Origin: Loripinus fragilis
Taxonomy: Eukaryota > Mollusca > Bivalvia > Lucinida > Lucinidae
Direction of reading: 5' to 3'
Assembly (NCBI GenBank): GCA_964019695.1
Contig: OZ026530.1
Coordinates: 39,182,944 to 39,246,943, forward strand
Length of the DNA: 64,000 nucleotides
The position numbers and the translations under genes are program-made. Below the pieces are notes generated by a model. The model ran no database searches. It saw nothing but the letters and a program-made list of their open reading frames with translations, and had not been told where the DNA came from. Position 1 is the first letter of the stretch. Every line of letters starts with the position of its first letter. This document shows positions 33,809 to 44,229 of the stretch, piece after piece.

Positions 33809-34285
33809 CCAAGAGGGTATTGTTTACCTGTTGAATTTCAGTGTATTGTTGAATTACTGAATCTTCAGTGCTGATCTAAAGGCTGCACCTCAGAGGGTAT
33901 TGCTGAATTATTAAATCTTCATTACTGATCTAAAGGCTGCACCTAAGAGGGTATTGCTTACTTATTGAATTTCAGTACTGATCTAAAGGCTGCACTTAAG
34001 AGGAGGCAGGAGGGTATTGTTGAATTACTAAATTTTCAGTACTGATCTAAAGGTAGCACTTATAAAGAGGGTATTGCTGAATTATTGAATCCAGCTCTGA
34101 ACTTATGGCAGCACTTAAAAGAAGGGTATTGCTAAATTATTGAATCTTAAACACAGATCTAAAAGTAGCACCTAAGAGGGAGATATTGCTGAATAATTGT
34201 ATCTTCAGTACTTATCAAGGCTGCATCCAGTAGGAGGTATTGCTGAAAATATTGGATCTTCAGTAACAATCTCAAGGAAAAGAGT
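33809..34285. repeat. Minisatellite, about 57-bp unit, right block
   Basis: About eight diverged copies of the same unit as 29335-29977 (GCTGCACCTAAGAGGGTATT and variants) continue in the same orientation. They degrade towards 34285. Confidence 0.88.
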
Positions 34286-34785
34286 TCTGCTGGTAAGGCA
34301 TACATTTTCCCTAATTGACATAACATCAACGTTTCAATTTGGCCTAATGTTTTTAAATTTGGCATGGTTCGGCAGTAAAATAAACATACTACACATCAAA
34401 ATACGTTTCAAAGCAACTAATTGTTTACAAAGCTGTGAAAACTTGCATTTCTGCTCCCACCCCTCATTTTTTGTCTTAAACAGGGTACCGTTTTGACCAA
34501 ACAATAGGTGAATAAATTGCAATTTTTCAAAGAGTAAAAGTGCTGAAATATTAAGGATAGAAGTGCTCTTTAAATCCAAAAAGTTTAATGTCTTCTTTCT
34601 TTGCATGTGTATAAAAATGCTAAAATATGTAATATCTGTCATTGGAAAGTTGAAAATCTCCGCGGTAGCCGATAGAAGGTGAAAAGTAGAAAGATGCCAC
34701 TTTTGTTTTGAAAAAAAGAGTGTCATATGTTACCACAGATAAAATATTATGATTCTAATTGGACCCTTTGTACAGGAATACTTAC

Positions 34786-34949
34786 AGAAACAGTTACAAG
34801 AGGCCTTATCACCCACTGGCCCTGTGACATGGGGGCCATCTGAGATCCCGGAGGTACCATCTTGTACATCTGCTGTGGCATGGCAGTTGTCGGCGGGCTT
34901 TCTCCAATCACAATTATATCCGGAGTTGTGGTTGCTGGTGGTTTGGGGG
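34786..34949 (-). CDS. Exon 3 of the giant THAP/HTH gene
   Basis: This 164-nt exon has the acceptor TATACTGCAG at 34950 and the donor TTTCT|GTAAGT at 34786/34785. It completes the Ala codon split with exon 2 and encodes residues 286-339: PKPPATTTPDIIVIGESPP, then a Met/Gln/Pro-rich tract (MPQQMYKMVPPGSQMAPM), then QWVIRPLVTV. PDIIVIGE resembles a SUMO-interacting motif. It is phase 1 in and phase 0 out, matching both neighbours. There is no recognisable fold. Confidence 0.85.
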
Positions 34950-35149
34950 CTGCAGTATAACAGAATCAGTGAATTAATGTCTACAGTTAATAAGTGCAAA
35001 ACAAACTCTTCTGCAACAAGGCATATCAGAACCTATATTTTATGGTGATTTAGTTTATAAATTCAAACGAATTGTTGGAAAACCTAATTTTAGTGATCAA
35101 TTCCAAAAGATAGTAAAACGCTATATTAGGGTTGGATATAACTTGGATA

Positions 35150-36270
35150 TCATGCGACAGCCTGCATGCCTAGTTTTAAACCCAATCACGGTTTATAGCT
35201 ATGGTTTCCTCTTTAATTGCATGACAGTGGGTCAGTCCTCAGATTCTATGACGGCTCTGACGTAAAGCTTTAAAGCTGCATAGTCTGTAACTTTTGATCT
35301 TTTAATTTTTGAACTAATGTTTCCATTTTTCAAGAACACAGTAAAAAAACTGAAATTGAGGTATACATTTTACTAATTTCGTAAATCTAAACAAATTATC
35401 AGTATCAAAACAACAGTCTGCATGCCTAGTTTTAAACCCAATCACGGTTTATAGCCATGGTTTCCTCTTTAATTGCACGACGGTGGGTCAGGCCTCGGAC
35501 TCTATGACGGCTCTGACATAAAGCTTTAATCGGTGGGTTGGTGCCTGATGCTTATCTGTAGCTGGACCCACCATAGCTCAACTTGAGGTTTTCTTTAGCT
35601 CTGACTATCTGTGAGTCATGAGCCCTTTTCTTTGTTTCATCATGATGTGTAAATTTGATTAGAATGTTTCTCTATGATGATGCATTGCAATAGTTAGATG
35701 GCCTCCATGCGAGCTGAACATTTCTTGTACTTCAACAACAGCAGAATCTTGGGCGAAGATATGGTACCAGTAAAATGCATTTAAGCTCCCCGGTGGCTTA
35801 GGCTGCTGTCAGTTCTAAGGCAGTGGTTCTGTTGTTGTTGACTTTTTGTTTATTGTTACTCCCAGTCCCATTGTGGGAGTCTGTAACTGTTCTATGTTTT
35901 GTTGTACGTTGCTTTGTGTCCGTTCTAGTATTGCAATCATCTTGATGGGGAAGAGAGAGCTGGTTGCTTTGCTTAAGTTGTCTTCCTGGTGTCTCGTGAT
36001 GGTTGAGCGGCTCTTTCTCGCGGTGCTACAGGGTTGTCTGTGGTTTGTGATTGTGGTATTTCCTGATCATACTCACTTCCTATTTTTTTATGTTAAAATT
36101 AACAGTCTATAATCATTGGAGGGACGCAAATAATTACCAACAAGAGAAAAACACACCTGTTTTTATAAGATAATTCACTTTTCCGTGTAGTTTTCAGCTA
36201 TAGTGAACAGATTTATTGTGAAAGCGTAACTTAATTCTAATTTTACAAATGATTTAAAAAGAAAAATTGA
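35150..36270. repeat. Interrupted TTAA MITE with a duplicated 120-bp block and a dispersed repeat
   Basis: The left half of the AGCTGCATAGTCTGTAAC element lies at 35271-35407 and its continuation (GGAGGGACGCAAATAATTAC) at about 36093-36265. The 0.68 kb in between begins with a second copy of the 120-bp block (CTGCATGCCTAGTTTTAAAC) that also precedes the MITE at 35158. It ends with a repeat (35720-36085) that has an inverted copy at 53560-53900. The intact MITE at 49358-49725 shows what was interrupted. Confidence 0.65.
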
Positions 36271-37359
36271 GCCAGTGCATGAGATTTTCAACGATGTGGC
36301 GTTCTGACATGTGTAGACTCAGATGAGCCTCTGCAGCCTCCTTTTAAGCTAAGAAACTACAAATGGTGTTCAGTCAGTAGTTAACAATCATTGAATAATC
36401 AAGCGACTAGCAAAGGCTCTTATATATATTCAGTATAAGTCATGAAATTCCATCCATTTGTTACCTAGTTATGGCTGAGGACAGAAAGTCGGACGGACAA
36501 AAGGACAGACACTTACATTTGGATTCTTGCTGGATACTCACAATGTTAGAAAAAATGTTAAAGAAATTTCGGAAATTTAAAAAAAAAATGGACAGATCAA
36601 CAAATTGGTAGTTAAGTGACTTGAAATTGTGTGGCTGGAAAAAATATGGTGATACATGTTTTACGTGTCTCCAACAGCGGTTCTTACTTCAGAGACATTG
36701 TTTTAAGTGTCCTCATGTAACAAGGGACATGACTAAAACATCATTTTTATTCTTTTTTTTCAAATATTATTATTTACTGTACCAATTAACACAGTAAAAA
36801 GTTAAATAGCCTTCAATTTCTCCAAAACTACGATAATTGTGAGGAACTTTTTTGTCCAAGTTTTCAGTGTCTTATTTTCTGTGGTTAAAGTGCATCAATG
36901 ATGGACGTCCAAATTCAGTGTGGACACTTGTCCAAGGTGTCCAAACATTTTAGGTGACTTTTCCCTAAGAGGCTTCAGAGTGCCTCCTAGAGCCCAAAAA
37001 TACACATCAGCAATTGCCATTTTGCCACATAAGGATCAAACAGGTTCATAGACAGCCACGTAACTACCAATTTGTCAGAACGGATGGACAATGCCAAACC
37101 AATATCCCTCCGCCTTCGGCGGGGGATAAAAATTGAAGTAGATATGATCGAGCTGCCACATGACAATACCAAAGATGAGTGTTTGCCCAGCAAAAACTCA
37201 AATCAGCGCCAAGTCTGGTCAGCCTTCCCTGTGCCTTTAGTGGGCAACAATGGATTCTAGCTTAATGCAGAAATCTAAGATTCTTATCAGACTGAGATGA
37301 TGGCTAGGCTGATCTCAGTCTTCTGACACACAAGCACATTGTTGGTTTTCTCACTTCAC

Positions 37360-37820
37360 CAGGGTTGCCACTCAATATCCATTTCAAAATTCCCTGACTT
37401 TTCACTGACTTTTCCCTGACTTTCAGCCGTTTTCCAGACCCTTTTGGAAGGCCAATTTAGCCGTTTTCATCCATCGAATATTCGAAGATTTTGCACAAAT
37501 ATTTGAACTTGCTGATTTAATCTTTAAAGAAAAATCTTAAACCATAAATATTAGAAAAGGAATGTTTCTGAATATAAATTGCTTGCAATTTATGTTCAGA
37601 AACATTCCTTTTCTAATATTGCTTGCAAATTATGGAAACTAAAATTTCCAGAAGCCTGTTAACTAGCATCTTTTTAGGAAAATTTTGAAATTCTCTGACT
37701 TTTCCATGACTTTTTTCATTTTTTTAAATTTCCCTGACTGAAAATGTAATTCCCTGACTTTTCTCTGACCTGGAATTTTTTTCATTTTCCAGAACTTTTT
37801 CCCTGACTGTGGCAACCCTG
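37360..37820. mobile_element. Foldback MITE with CAGGGTTGCCAC ends and 6-bp target duplication
   Basis: The termini CAGGGTTGCCAC and GTGGCAACCCTG are exact mirrors, flanked by CTTCAC at 37354-37359 and 37821-37826. The subterminal parts hold repeated CCCTGACTTTT units. The centre is a hairpin (AAAGGAATGTTTCTGAATAT and its mirror). It ends about 50 bp before exon 2. Confidence 0.85.
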
Positions 37821-37873
37821 CTTCACAGCTACAATCTGGATACCCCTCTAATCGACTAGGAAGATGAGCTCAC

Positions 37874-38485
37874 CTGGTGCCTTTTGTGGAGCTTGCTGTA
37901 CACGAAAAGCAGCCAACATCCTTTCATTCTGTTGTACTACAGTTGGGGAGACTGCCGGTGATTTGCTTTGCATCACCTGAGGGGGCTTAGCTTGTGGTTT
38001 TGCAGGAACAGGAAAAGCCCTAGGTTCTGGTACTTGTGGCGGTGCTGGGGGTGGGGCAGGCTGTGGTTTTGGTGCTGGCGGAACTATCGTGAAGGTATTA
38101 GGTTGTGATGAGGGAACAAGGGTGTTCCCAGCTCTGATCTCCTTTATCTGATTGTTTGCCCGCTCATGTTCAGCTTGAGCAACCTCAATAGCCTTCAGCT
38201 GAGCTGGTGACAGCGCTTCCTCAAAACACTCCATGAGTAATTCAATATCATCTTGTGCCAAAAAAGATCTCGTCTTTGATGCCCGCTTGCTCTGAGCCTT
38301 CTGTTGTGACTTGCCCTGTGCTGGTTTGACCTGTTGTGGCTGTGGTTTGGCCGGCTGTGGCTGGATTAGCTGAGGCTTGGCCGGCTGTGGCTTGATTGGC
38401 ACTGGCTTGGTCAATTGCCGTTTGGCTTGTTGTGGCTTGCCCTGTACCTTCTCTGGCTGCTTAACTTTAGTTTTGCCCATTGTGT
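37874..38485 (-). CDS. Exon 2 of the giant THAP/HTH gene (Pro/Gln/Lys-rich linker)
   Basis: This 612-nt exon has the acceptor CTATAATTACAG at 38486 and the donor CCAG|GTGAGC at 37874/37873. It encodes residues 82-284. The N-terminal part is a basic K-P-Q repeat region (for example KPQPAKPQ several times). A likely helical segment follows with acidic character (DDIELLMECFEEALS), then a Pro-rich tract. The phase fits exon 1 (G|AC = Asp) and exon 3. An in-frame ATG at 38480 in a good context (ACAATGG) could be an alternative start if exon 1 is skipped. The sequence suggests a flexible, DNA-friendly linker and not an enzyme. Confidence 0.88.
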
Positions 38486-38585
38486 CTGTAATTATAGAGA
38501 GAAAATAAAAAGTTAGAATACATGTAAATGAGCCAGCACATAAGATTTTGGTACATATGCTCAGGCCTTTGACGCTCTACAATGT

Positions 38586-38750
38586 GCATAGGTTTAGATA
38601 AACAAAATTATTGAGAGTAAATGCGTCAATATTTTCTTACTCATCAGTTTTAACATATGTTTTGGGTGTTCAAAAGAACCATCTCATGTTTTGGTTGAGA
38701 AATAAGAAAATTAATATTTTGGTACGCACTCTTAACTAAAGACCTCATGT
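38586..38750. mobile_element. Hairpin MITE family A, copy 11 (inverted, one arm deleted)
   Basis: It starts ATAGGTTTAGATAAACAA, then TATTTTCTTACTCATCA, CATATGTTTTGGGTGTTC and ACCATCTCATG. The second half of the hairpin is missing before TTTTGGTTGAGAAATAAG. This is the rightmost family-A copy in the window. Confidence 0.75.
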
Positions 38751-38754
38751 GAAT

Positions 38755-38905
38755 ATAATTTTATGCATTTTGAAAGGCATTTCGCCTTTCAAAATGCATA
38801 AAATTACATTTTTTCCAGAAAACCTGAAAAAAATTCTAGGTTTCACCAGTATATTAAGGTAGGGTCGGGTTACCCTAAACACAGGTATTCTTATGCTTGA
38901 CTTAA
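38755..38905. repeat. AAAGGCATTTCGCCTTT repeat, copy 2
   Basis: The hairpin TTTTGAAAGGCATTTCGCC and TTCTAGGTTTCACCAGTA match 28985-29110. Confidence 0.65.
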
Positions 38906-38912
38906 CCTTTAA

Positions 38913-39109
38913 CCCTTTACTCCATAATAACGCATTTTAAATACAACGTATATACGTATATGAAATTATTATGGAAAATGCTCCATTTTCCATAATATTT
39001 TTAAAAGTATTCAAAACTTACTGCAATTTTTCTTGAAGTTTTTTTTTCCTACATTGACTAAAAAAAGAAAATGATGTCATTATCTAAAAATAGCCTATGG
39101 AGTAAAGGG
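38913..39109. mobile_element. TTAA-flanked piggyBac-type MITE
   Basis: It is 197 bp long with ends CCCTTTACTCCATA and TATGGAGTAAAGGG as exact mirrors. TTAA duplications lie at 38909-38912 and 39110-39113. A second inverted pair (AAATTATTATGGAAAATG / CATTTTCCATAATA) lies inside. Confidence 0.9.
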
Positions 39110-39479
39110 TTAATTGCCTTGCAGATATATGTACCAAAATCTCATGTATGTGGGCATATCATCTATCTATGCAGTTGCTCTTTGGTATAACCTGCAGATT
39201 AGTTCGTAGATATACTGCAATATCAAATACCCATAATCATGCTTATTGCTAGATCATCTCTTTGCCTAAATGTTTGCTAACAACCTATAAACGATTTCTG
39301 GTCATCTTGAATAATAATTTTCCATGATGCTTTTAATACGATACCATTTTGTTTTGCTGAAATAATCAAGTATGTGTCATTTTTAGACTAATATACACAT
39401 ACGGGTAGCTCCCATTAGGCAGTTACACACATGCGTATTCAAATACTCATGCAAGAGAACACACCTTATATGGCATGCG

Positions 39480-39780
39480 CAGATCCAGAAAGTTTTGTCA
39501 GAGGGGGTCCAACTTTTTTTTAGTTTATGAGAGGAGGGAGCATACAAATGCAAATATAAGCGAGCCATCATCGGCCCCATCAGCGAAACGCCATTTAAAT
39601 GACATTTCGCTGGCGTGCCGATGATGGCCCAATATTGAATTATGGCTTGCTAGCTTTGCGATTTTTAAGGGGATCCGGACCCGTATTGCTAAGAAACCCT
39701 ATCTTTTGTGATTTTTCAGGGGAAGGGGGGGTGTGTCTCCGGACCCCCTGTCCCCCCTCTGGATCCGCACATGTATTACC
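39480..39780. mobile_element. GGATCCGCAC-ended foldback repeat, copy 1
   Basis: The ends are GCGCAGATCCAGAAAG and CCCCTCTGGATCCGCAC with GGGGGTCCAAC / CCGGACCCCCTG subterminal parts. Copies lie at 46025-46290 and 60820-61105, with a diverged one at 50525-50685. The centre (39590-39610) is a hairpin, CATTTAAATGACATTTCGC. Confidence 0.7.
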
Positions 39781-39917
39781 ATATAAAAGGGACTGAATTT
39801 GCTCCCTCCCTTGCCTTTAAGAGAAGAGGGATTCAATTGATGAGTCATTGCTCATTTCATTAGTCTCCTTTTGTTGATTCACAAAACTATTTCAGTGTTC
39901 TGGTGTAGATTGCATGG

Positions 39918-40230
39918 TTATGCAGGGAATAAGCTAGGGGACCACTAGGAGTGACTATAGGGGCCGGAATTTCGCCCTAAATGGGACCCAGAGAGAATTG
40001 GGAGGAAACGCAAGGTGTGGTGACAATCTACTACCACTGCATCATATTTCTCTTTCCATTTAATGGCAATGGTATGTGTAATGGCTAATTTGCTTCTAAA
40101 CTGACAGAAAATGTCGTAATTTTGCACTTTAACTCCTCCCTATCTGACTCACTTCTCCCTAATTTTCCTGGCAGAAGAAATCACTTCTTCCTACATTCAG
40201 GGCCCAGCTTGAACCCCGTCTATGCCACTG
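39918..40230. mobile_element. TTTCGCCCTA MITE, copy 1
   Basis: It shares GGGGCCGGAATTTCGCCCTA, ATCTACTACCACTGCAT, CTGACAGAAAATGTC and CACTTCTCCCTAATT with 47972-48359. The ends are more decayed here than in that copy. Confidence 0.7.
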
Positions 40231-40241
40231 ACACCTGTTTC

Positions 40242-40666
40242 CAGGGTTCCCACTAAAATTCAAAAACACAATTCCATGATTTTTTCATGATTTTCCATGA
40301 TCAACTATGTTATTTCCATGACTATTTTATGCATGGCCTCCAACCTCCCCTTTTAGCAGCATCTTCATCACGCTGAGCATAAATGCAGAATGCAGCAACA
40401 ACAGCATGCTTGTAGACAGACAGACCATACATACATTTTGCAATAATTAAAACTTGACACAACTAGTAGCCAGAAAACTAGCTGTCGGACAAATGTCTGA
40501 CATTTGTCTGACAGCTAGTTTTCTGGCTACTTGTGGTTTCGTCAAATTATTTCACAAAATTCCATGATTATTCAAGGTTTTTCAAATTCCATGATATTTC
40601 CATGCATGGAACTTTCAGAGTGATTTTCCAGGTTTTCCATGATTTCCAGAGATTGTGGGAACCCTG
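40242..40666. mobile_element. Foldback MITE with CAGGGTTCCCAC ends and 6-bp target duplication
   Basis: The exact mirrored ends CAGGGTTCCCAC and GTGGGAACCCTG are flanked by TGTTTC at 40236-40241 and 40667-40672. The subterminal repeats are CCATGATTTTT-like. The central hairpin includes GACAAATGTCTGACATTTG. It sits 15 bp inside intron 1 from the exon 1 donor. Confidence 0.88.
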
Positions 40667-40681
40667 TGTTTCTGAACACAC

Positions 40682-40922
40682 CTGGAAGGAAGAGTGTTGG
40701 TAACCCTTTCCTCGCTTGATCTTTGTCCTCAAAGTGGCGAGAACACATTGTACGCTTTTTAAATCTCAATGTTGATTCTTCACCCATTTCTCTGTTTCTT
40801 CCAGCTAGACGGAGCCATTCCCGACATAAAGCATCGTCCTTCCAGGGCAACACAAAAAAATTACAATTACGGTCTTTTGCTGGGCGGTTTTTGCAGCCCT
40901 TTACTATACATGCAGGAGGCAT
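40682..40922 (-). CDS. Exon 1 of the giant gene: THAP zinc-binding DNA-binding domain
   Basis: ATG at 40922-40920 opens 80 codons that form a complete THAP domain, a C2CH zinc module that binds DNA through a beta-alpha-beta fold. C5-x4-C10 and C60-x2-H63 are the metal ligands. The invariant family residues P26 (FFVLP), W36 (REWLRL), F64 (SRHFE) and a C-terminal LPTLFLP (matching the family AVPTIF box) are all present. The donor CCAG|GTGTGT at 40682/40681 leaves phase 1, which joins in frame to exon 2. Without splicing, the frame runs into a MITE and stops at about 40572. THAP domains occur in chromatin regulators and in P-element-type transposases. Joining to exon 2 is inferred from phase, order and strand. 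A separate small THAP gene is the alternative. Confidence 0.78.
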
Positions 40923-40999
40923 AACTGACGAGTTTAGATTTCACATTTGCAGGAACTGTTGGTCAATGAAGTAATTTCTCTGTAGTGATTCTCCCTCAC

Positions 41000-41412
41000 G
41001 GTTCATACAGGCAAGTTTGTGTAAAATTCAAGGACTTTTCAAGGACTTCTAAAGACTTTCCTACTGTTTTCAGGGACTGAAAATTAATGAAAAATACTGA
41101 TTTACATTAAAATTCTATTTTTGAAATGCTAGACTGCATTACTAAAGATATAAATTTTAGAAAATTAGTGTAAAATTGTGGGGCCTTTATTTGGTGCAGC
41201 ATATGCTGCACCAAATAAAGGTACCACAATTTTATACAGATTTAGGTCTCCAAAGACAGTGTTGAATCCTCCTGTAAATGGTAAAATTCAAGGACTTTTG
41301 AGGCCTTTGAGTGTTTTTCCAGTACTTTTCAAGGCAATTTTTTATTTTCAAGGACTTTTCAAGACAATCCTGTATATTCAAGTACTTTTCGAGCCTGTGC
41401 GAACCCTGTCCC
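41000..41412. mobile_element. Foldback element with CAAGGACTTTT subterminal repeats, best copy
   Basis: The left end GGTTCATACAGGCAAG and right end GCCTGTGCGAACCCTG pair. Both arms carry several TTCAAGGACTTTT-like units. The centre is a hairpin (TTTATTTGGTGCAGC / GCTGCACCAAATAAA). It lies 80 bp upstream of the THAP start codon, so it may border or overlap the promoter. Confidence 0.82.
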
Positions 41413-42188
41413 TGTATCTTCTTTATGCAGAATTTATGCAAGAATCCTATCAAAATAGAGTAGCCAAACATTCATGTTCTTTTTAAAGAACCGGTGCAGC
41501 CTCTTGATTCTTGAAGATGATTAACACAGCCCTGAATGACCAGAGCAAAATTCAGCCAATTATCTGAAAGTGTCAAAGGAGACCTTATAATACATGCGGG
41601 TTGGTCAAGATCAGGTGTCCGTAGAATTGTTCGGTATGTTATCAACTCATATCTAGATACAGGTTAAAGTAAAAGACAAAGTCTGTTGTTTGAAACACTT
41701 TGGGTAATATGCTGAAGCTTATCGGAAAGCAAAAAGTTTGGTACGGAAGCACTTTTTTTCTCACCAGCCTCAGAAAGTGTCAAAAAAAGCCTTTTTCAAG
41801 CGTTATCAGTTTGCACTCAGAATTTTGCAAGATTTCATCTTTGTTTTATTATTTTATCATTCAGTTCACAACAAAGCAACATTTTTAACATTGTGGACAG
41901 ATGACTCCCCATTAAGCAGGTCTTTAAATGAACAAAATCGATACAGTAGAATGAAGTTATTCTCATTTTAGCCAAACTACTCATTCGTTATCAATTCCCG
42001 GTTTTATACCACAGGTAATTTATTTTGGCTATCCAAAAGAATAGAATGCAGAGGACTCTAACAATTGGTGCAATTATGAGGTCATGTTGTATCAAATAAC
42101 TCAGAGTAATAAGGATAAACATGTCCCTGCCTTTTTTAGAAAATCAGATAATCTCAAAGGCAAATGAAAATATTCAGACAAATTTTTG
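41413..42188. other. 5' flank of the giant gene, no recognised gene
   Basis: This is AT-rich sequence. GATCAGGTGTCCGTAGAATT near 41612 resembles inverted parts of box satellite II, which begins just to the right. No promoter motif was convincing. Confidence 0.4.
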
Positions 42189-44223
42189 TAGCATCCGTGA
42201 CAGTCAAATATCTTGGCAGCATGACGTGGGACTGAGAAGTTTATCTGTTCATCTTACAATGCTTCCCCTTGTCTACTTTGATTCAAGCTATGAAATGTGT
42301 AGTCCTGTATTTGTGCGAGATTTTTTGAGGCAAATCCTAAAATGTAGTGTCCGTGACAGCTGTAGTGTCCGTGACAAAGAGATGTAGTATCTGTTCAGAG
42401 TGGTTGAATATCAGGCTCATTAAAAAAACTGCTTAAATTCATGCCAGGGTCATATGTTAAATTGTAAAGTGAAAGTAGTTTAAGTGTTTTGCTGGATTTT
42501 TATTTTGTCCTTCTGTGTGTGTTTGTTTCAGACACCTGATAGTACAATTCTCACATAAGAATCAACTCTGCAATATGACTTTGATATATATACTACTTCA
42601 AACTTAAGTAATATTCTATATCTGAATCAACTAAGGGCATTTTTTATGTTTACAAATGGCCTTGGCACTGTTTATTGATACATATTCAACTGTCACGGAC
42701 ACTACAGAAAAGCCAAAATTTCGCTGCAAGTACAGGTAAGCAAGTTATCATTAATGTCAATATACATATATAGTCTATTAAAGGCCTGTTAAAAATTGGC
42801 ATTTTACAGAGGTGAACAAAATGTTTGAAAAAAAAATTTGGTAAGAGCATATTGTTAATACATTGTATATGGTTCTTCACTGAAGTCCTTTTAATGTGAC
42901 TTTCGAACATGACATGAGTGTGAATTGAGAGGTGTGGAAATGTTTTGCCTCTATTTAAAGCAATCAAATGAGTCATTTGAATTTTTCAACTTTTGATTTT
43001 CATTCACATTTATTAATAAATGCTTTTCTCAGATTTGACTTGATTTGGTAATTAGAACAAAGTATTGTCCATAAGCTTTAGAAATGAAATGGAATTTCTG
43101 CTGTAGCGTCCGTGACAGTTAAATGCTATAAATTTAAGTCTGTACGTTCATGACATTGCCCAAACAAGGAAGAACATCATCAGGTTTTAAGCCTTTAATG
43201 TCTTTTTATATGCGTTTTAAAACTTCTCACCTCCATTTTTTTTTATTTAAGCTCAAATAATTGAAGATTATTTGTAAAGATCAGTTGTTTTTAGGCTAGT
43301 ATCTAATCTATAAGCATGTGCATTATGCAATCAGCAACTTTTGTAACTGTGTTAATAGTATTAAAAACTGCCCACTTGTCTATAAATGGAACCAGTAATA
43401 TTGTTAGCAACATGAACTATTTATAAGATATAAATGCATAAAGTGTCCTATACATAGATGTACATGTAGTGTCTGTGACTGACAACTGGTATGGCAAAAA
43501 GTGACATTTAAAAATAGTTTGGCTGAAAACTTCAGGAAAAGCAATGGTATTTTTTGTAGGTATAGCCTTTGTTATGTGACTTAAAAGGAAAAGTCCTTAA
43601 AAGTAACCATGAACCAATGTTATGACAACTGCAAACATGTGATAAGGAGATTCTAATAATGTCAGAATGAACACCTGATCTTGACTACTCCGTGTAAAAT
43701 GTTCCCGAAATGTTGCGGTTTATCGATTTATTATTGTATTTTGTTCCATTCCATTTAGTTTGAAAGCTACATACAATGATTGGACCCAATAATGAACTTA
43801 GACTATTCAGATGATACTGTTAGCTGTACTTGTAGTGTCCGTGACGCGTAACAGTTTGTTGGGAAAATGTCTTCATTGTAGAAATCTGTTGCACGTATAC
43901 CCAAAAGAACATAGTTTCAAAATAGATATATGTTTAAATATTGAGAAAATAATGAAGATTTAGAACAAATCCTCTTGCAATTTACTAAATAAAAATTGGA
44001 ATATGTTAACATGAAAATACATGAAGAGACCGATTTTCTGTATCTTTGTGAAGTCTCTGAAATATCCAAAAAGCTAGACTCTGTTGAAGAATACATCCAC
44101 ATTTTCAAGTTATCCTTCTCATATTTTCAATCTAACAAACATTCATACATCTAACTGAGTTTTCTCTGATGCTTTGAGGCTTCAGAAATTATTTATAACA
44201 CCCTTATGTAGTGTCCGTGACAG
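42189..44223. repeat. Long-period box satellite II (TAGTGTCCGTGACAG box)
   Basis: The box TAGTGTCCGTGACAG (or a close variant) occurs at 42189, 42345, 42363, 43104, 43467, 43833 and 44209, and inverted at 42690. The last four are spaced 363, 366 and 376 bp apart; 42189 to 42345 is 156 bp. A second shared block, ACACCTGATCTTGACTA, occurs at about 43671 and 44386, about two periods apart. The sequence between is otherwise diverged. Short reading frames ending in CSVRD are box translations, not genes. Confidence 0.85.
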
Positions 44224-44229
44224 TTAGAT

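Larger units (their letters stand above)
28598..34785. other. Intron 3 of the giant gene (6.2 kb)
   Basis: On the minus strand it runs from donor TCT|GTAAGT (34785) to acceptor ATCCAG (28598). It contains a MITE A copy, two blocks of one minisatellite, and between them a TIR-bounded segment with two plus-strand LRR exons. These parts are listed separately. From 34290 to 34740 I see only AT-rich sequence that may be an old repeat. Confidence 0.75.
34950..37873. other. Intron 2 of the giant gene (2.9 kb)
   Basis: It contains the interrupted TTAA-type element (35150-36270), repeat fragments near 36280-36420 and 37085-37320 (ACCAGCCTGCGCA-type), AT-rich unassigned sequence at 36430-37080, and a foldback at 37360-37820. 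No other exon was recognised. Confidence 0.7.
38486..40681. other. Intron 1 of the giant gene (2.2 kb)
   Basis: It lies between donor CCAG|GTGTGT (40681) and acceptor ATTACAG (38486). It is almost wholly made of MITEs, listed individually. No exon was recognised. Confidence 0.65.

Noticed and set aside
29335..34285. Two independent minisatellites
   Set aside because: Same unit, same orientation and complementary breakpoints; an array split by an insertion is simpler.
34334..34726. A 130-codon minus-strand gene
   Set aside because: Low-complexity composition, no domain, and it lies between a minisatellite and exon 3 without usable splice sites.
35846..36112. Small gene (and its partner at 53411-53797)
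   Set aside because: Both are the same dispersed repeat in opposite orientation, and frames are broken in both.
42121..42387. Gene with CSVRD repeats
   Set aside because: The repeats are translations of the satellite II box.
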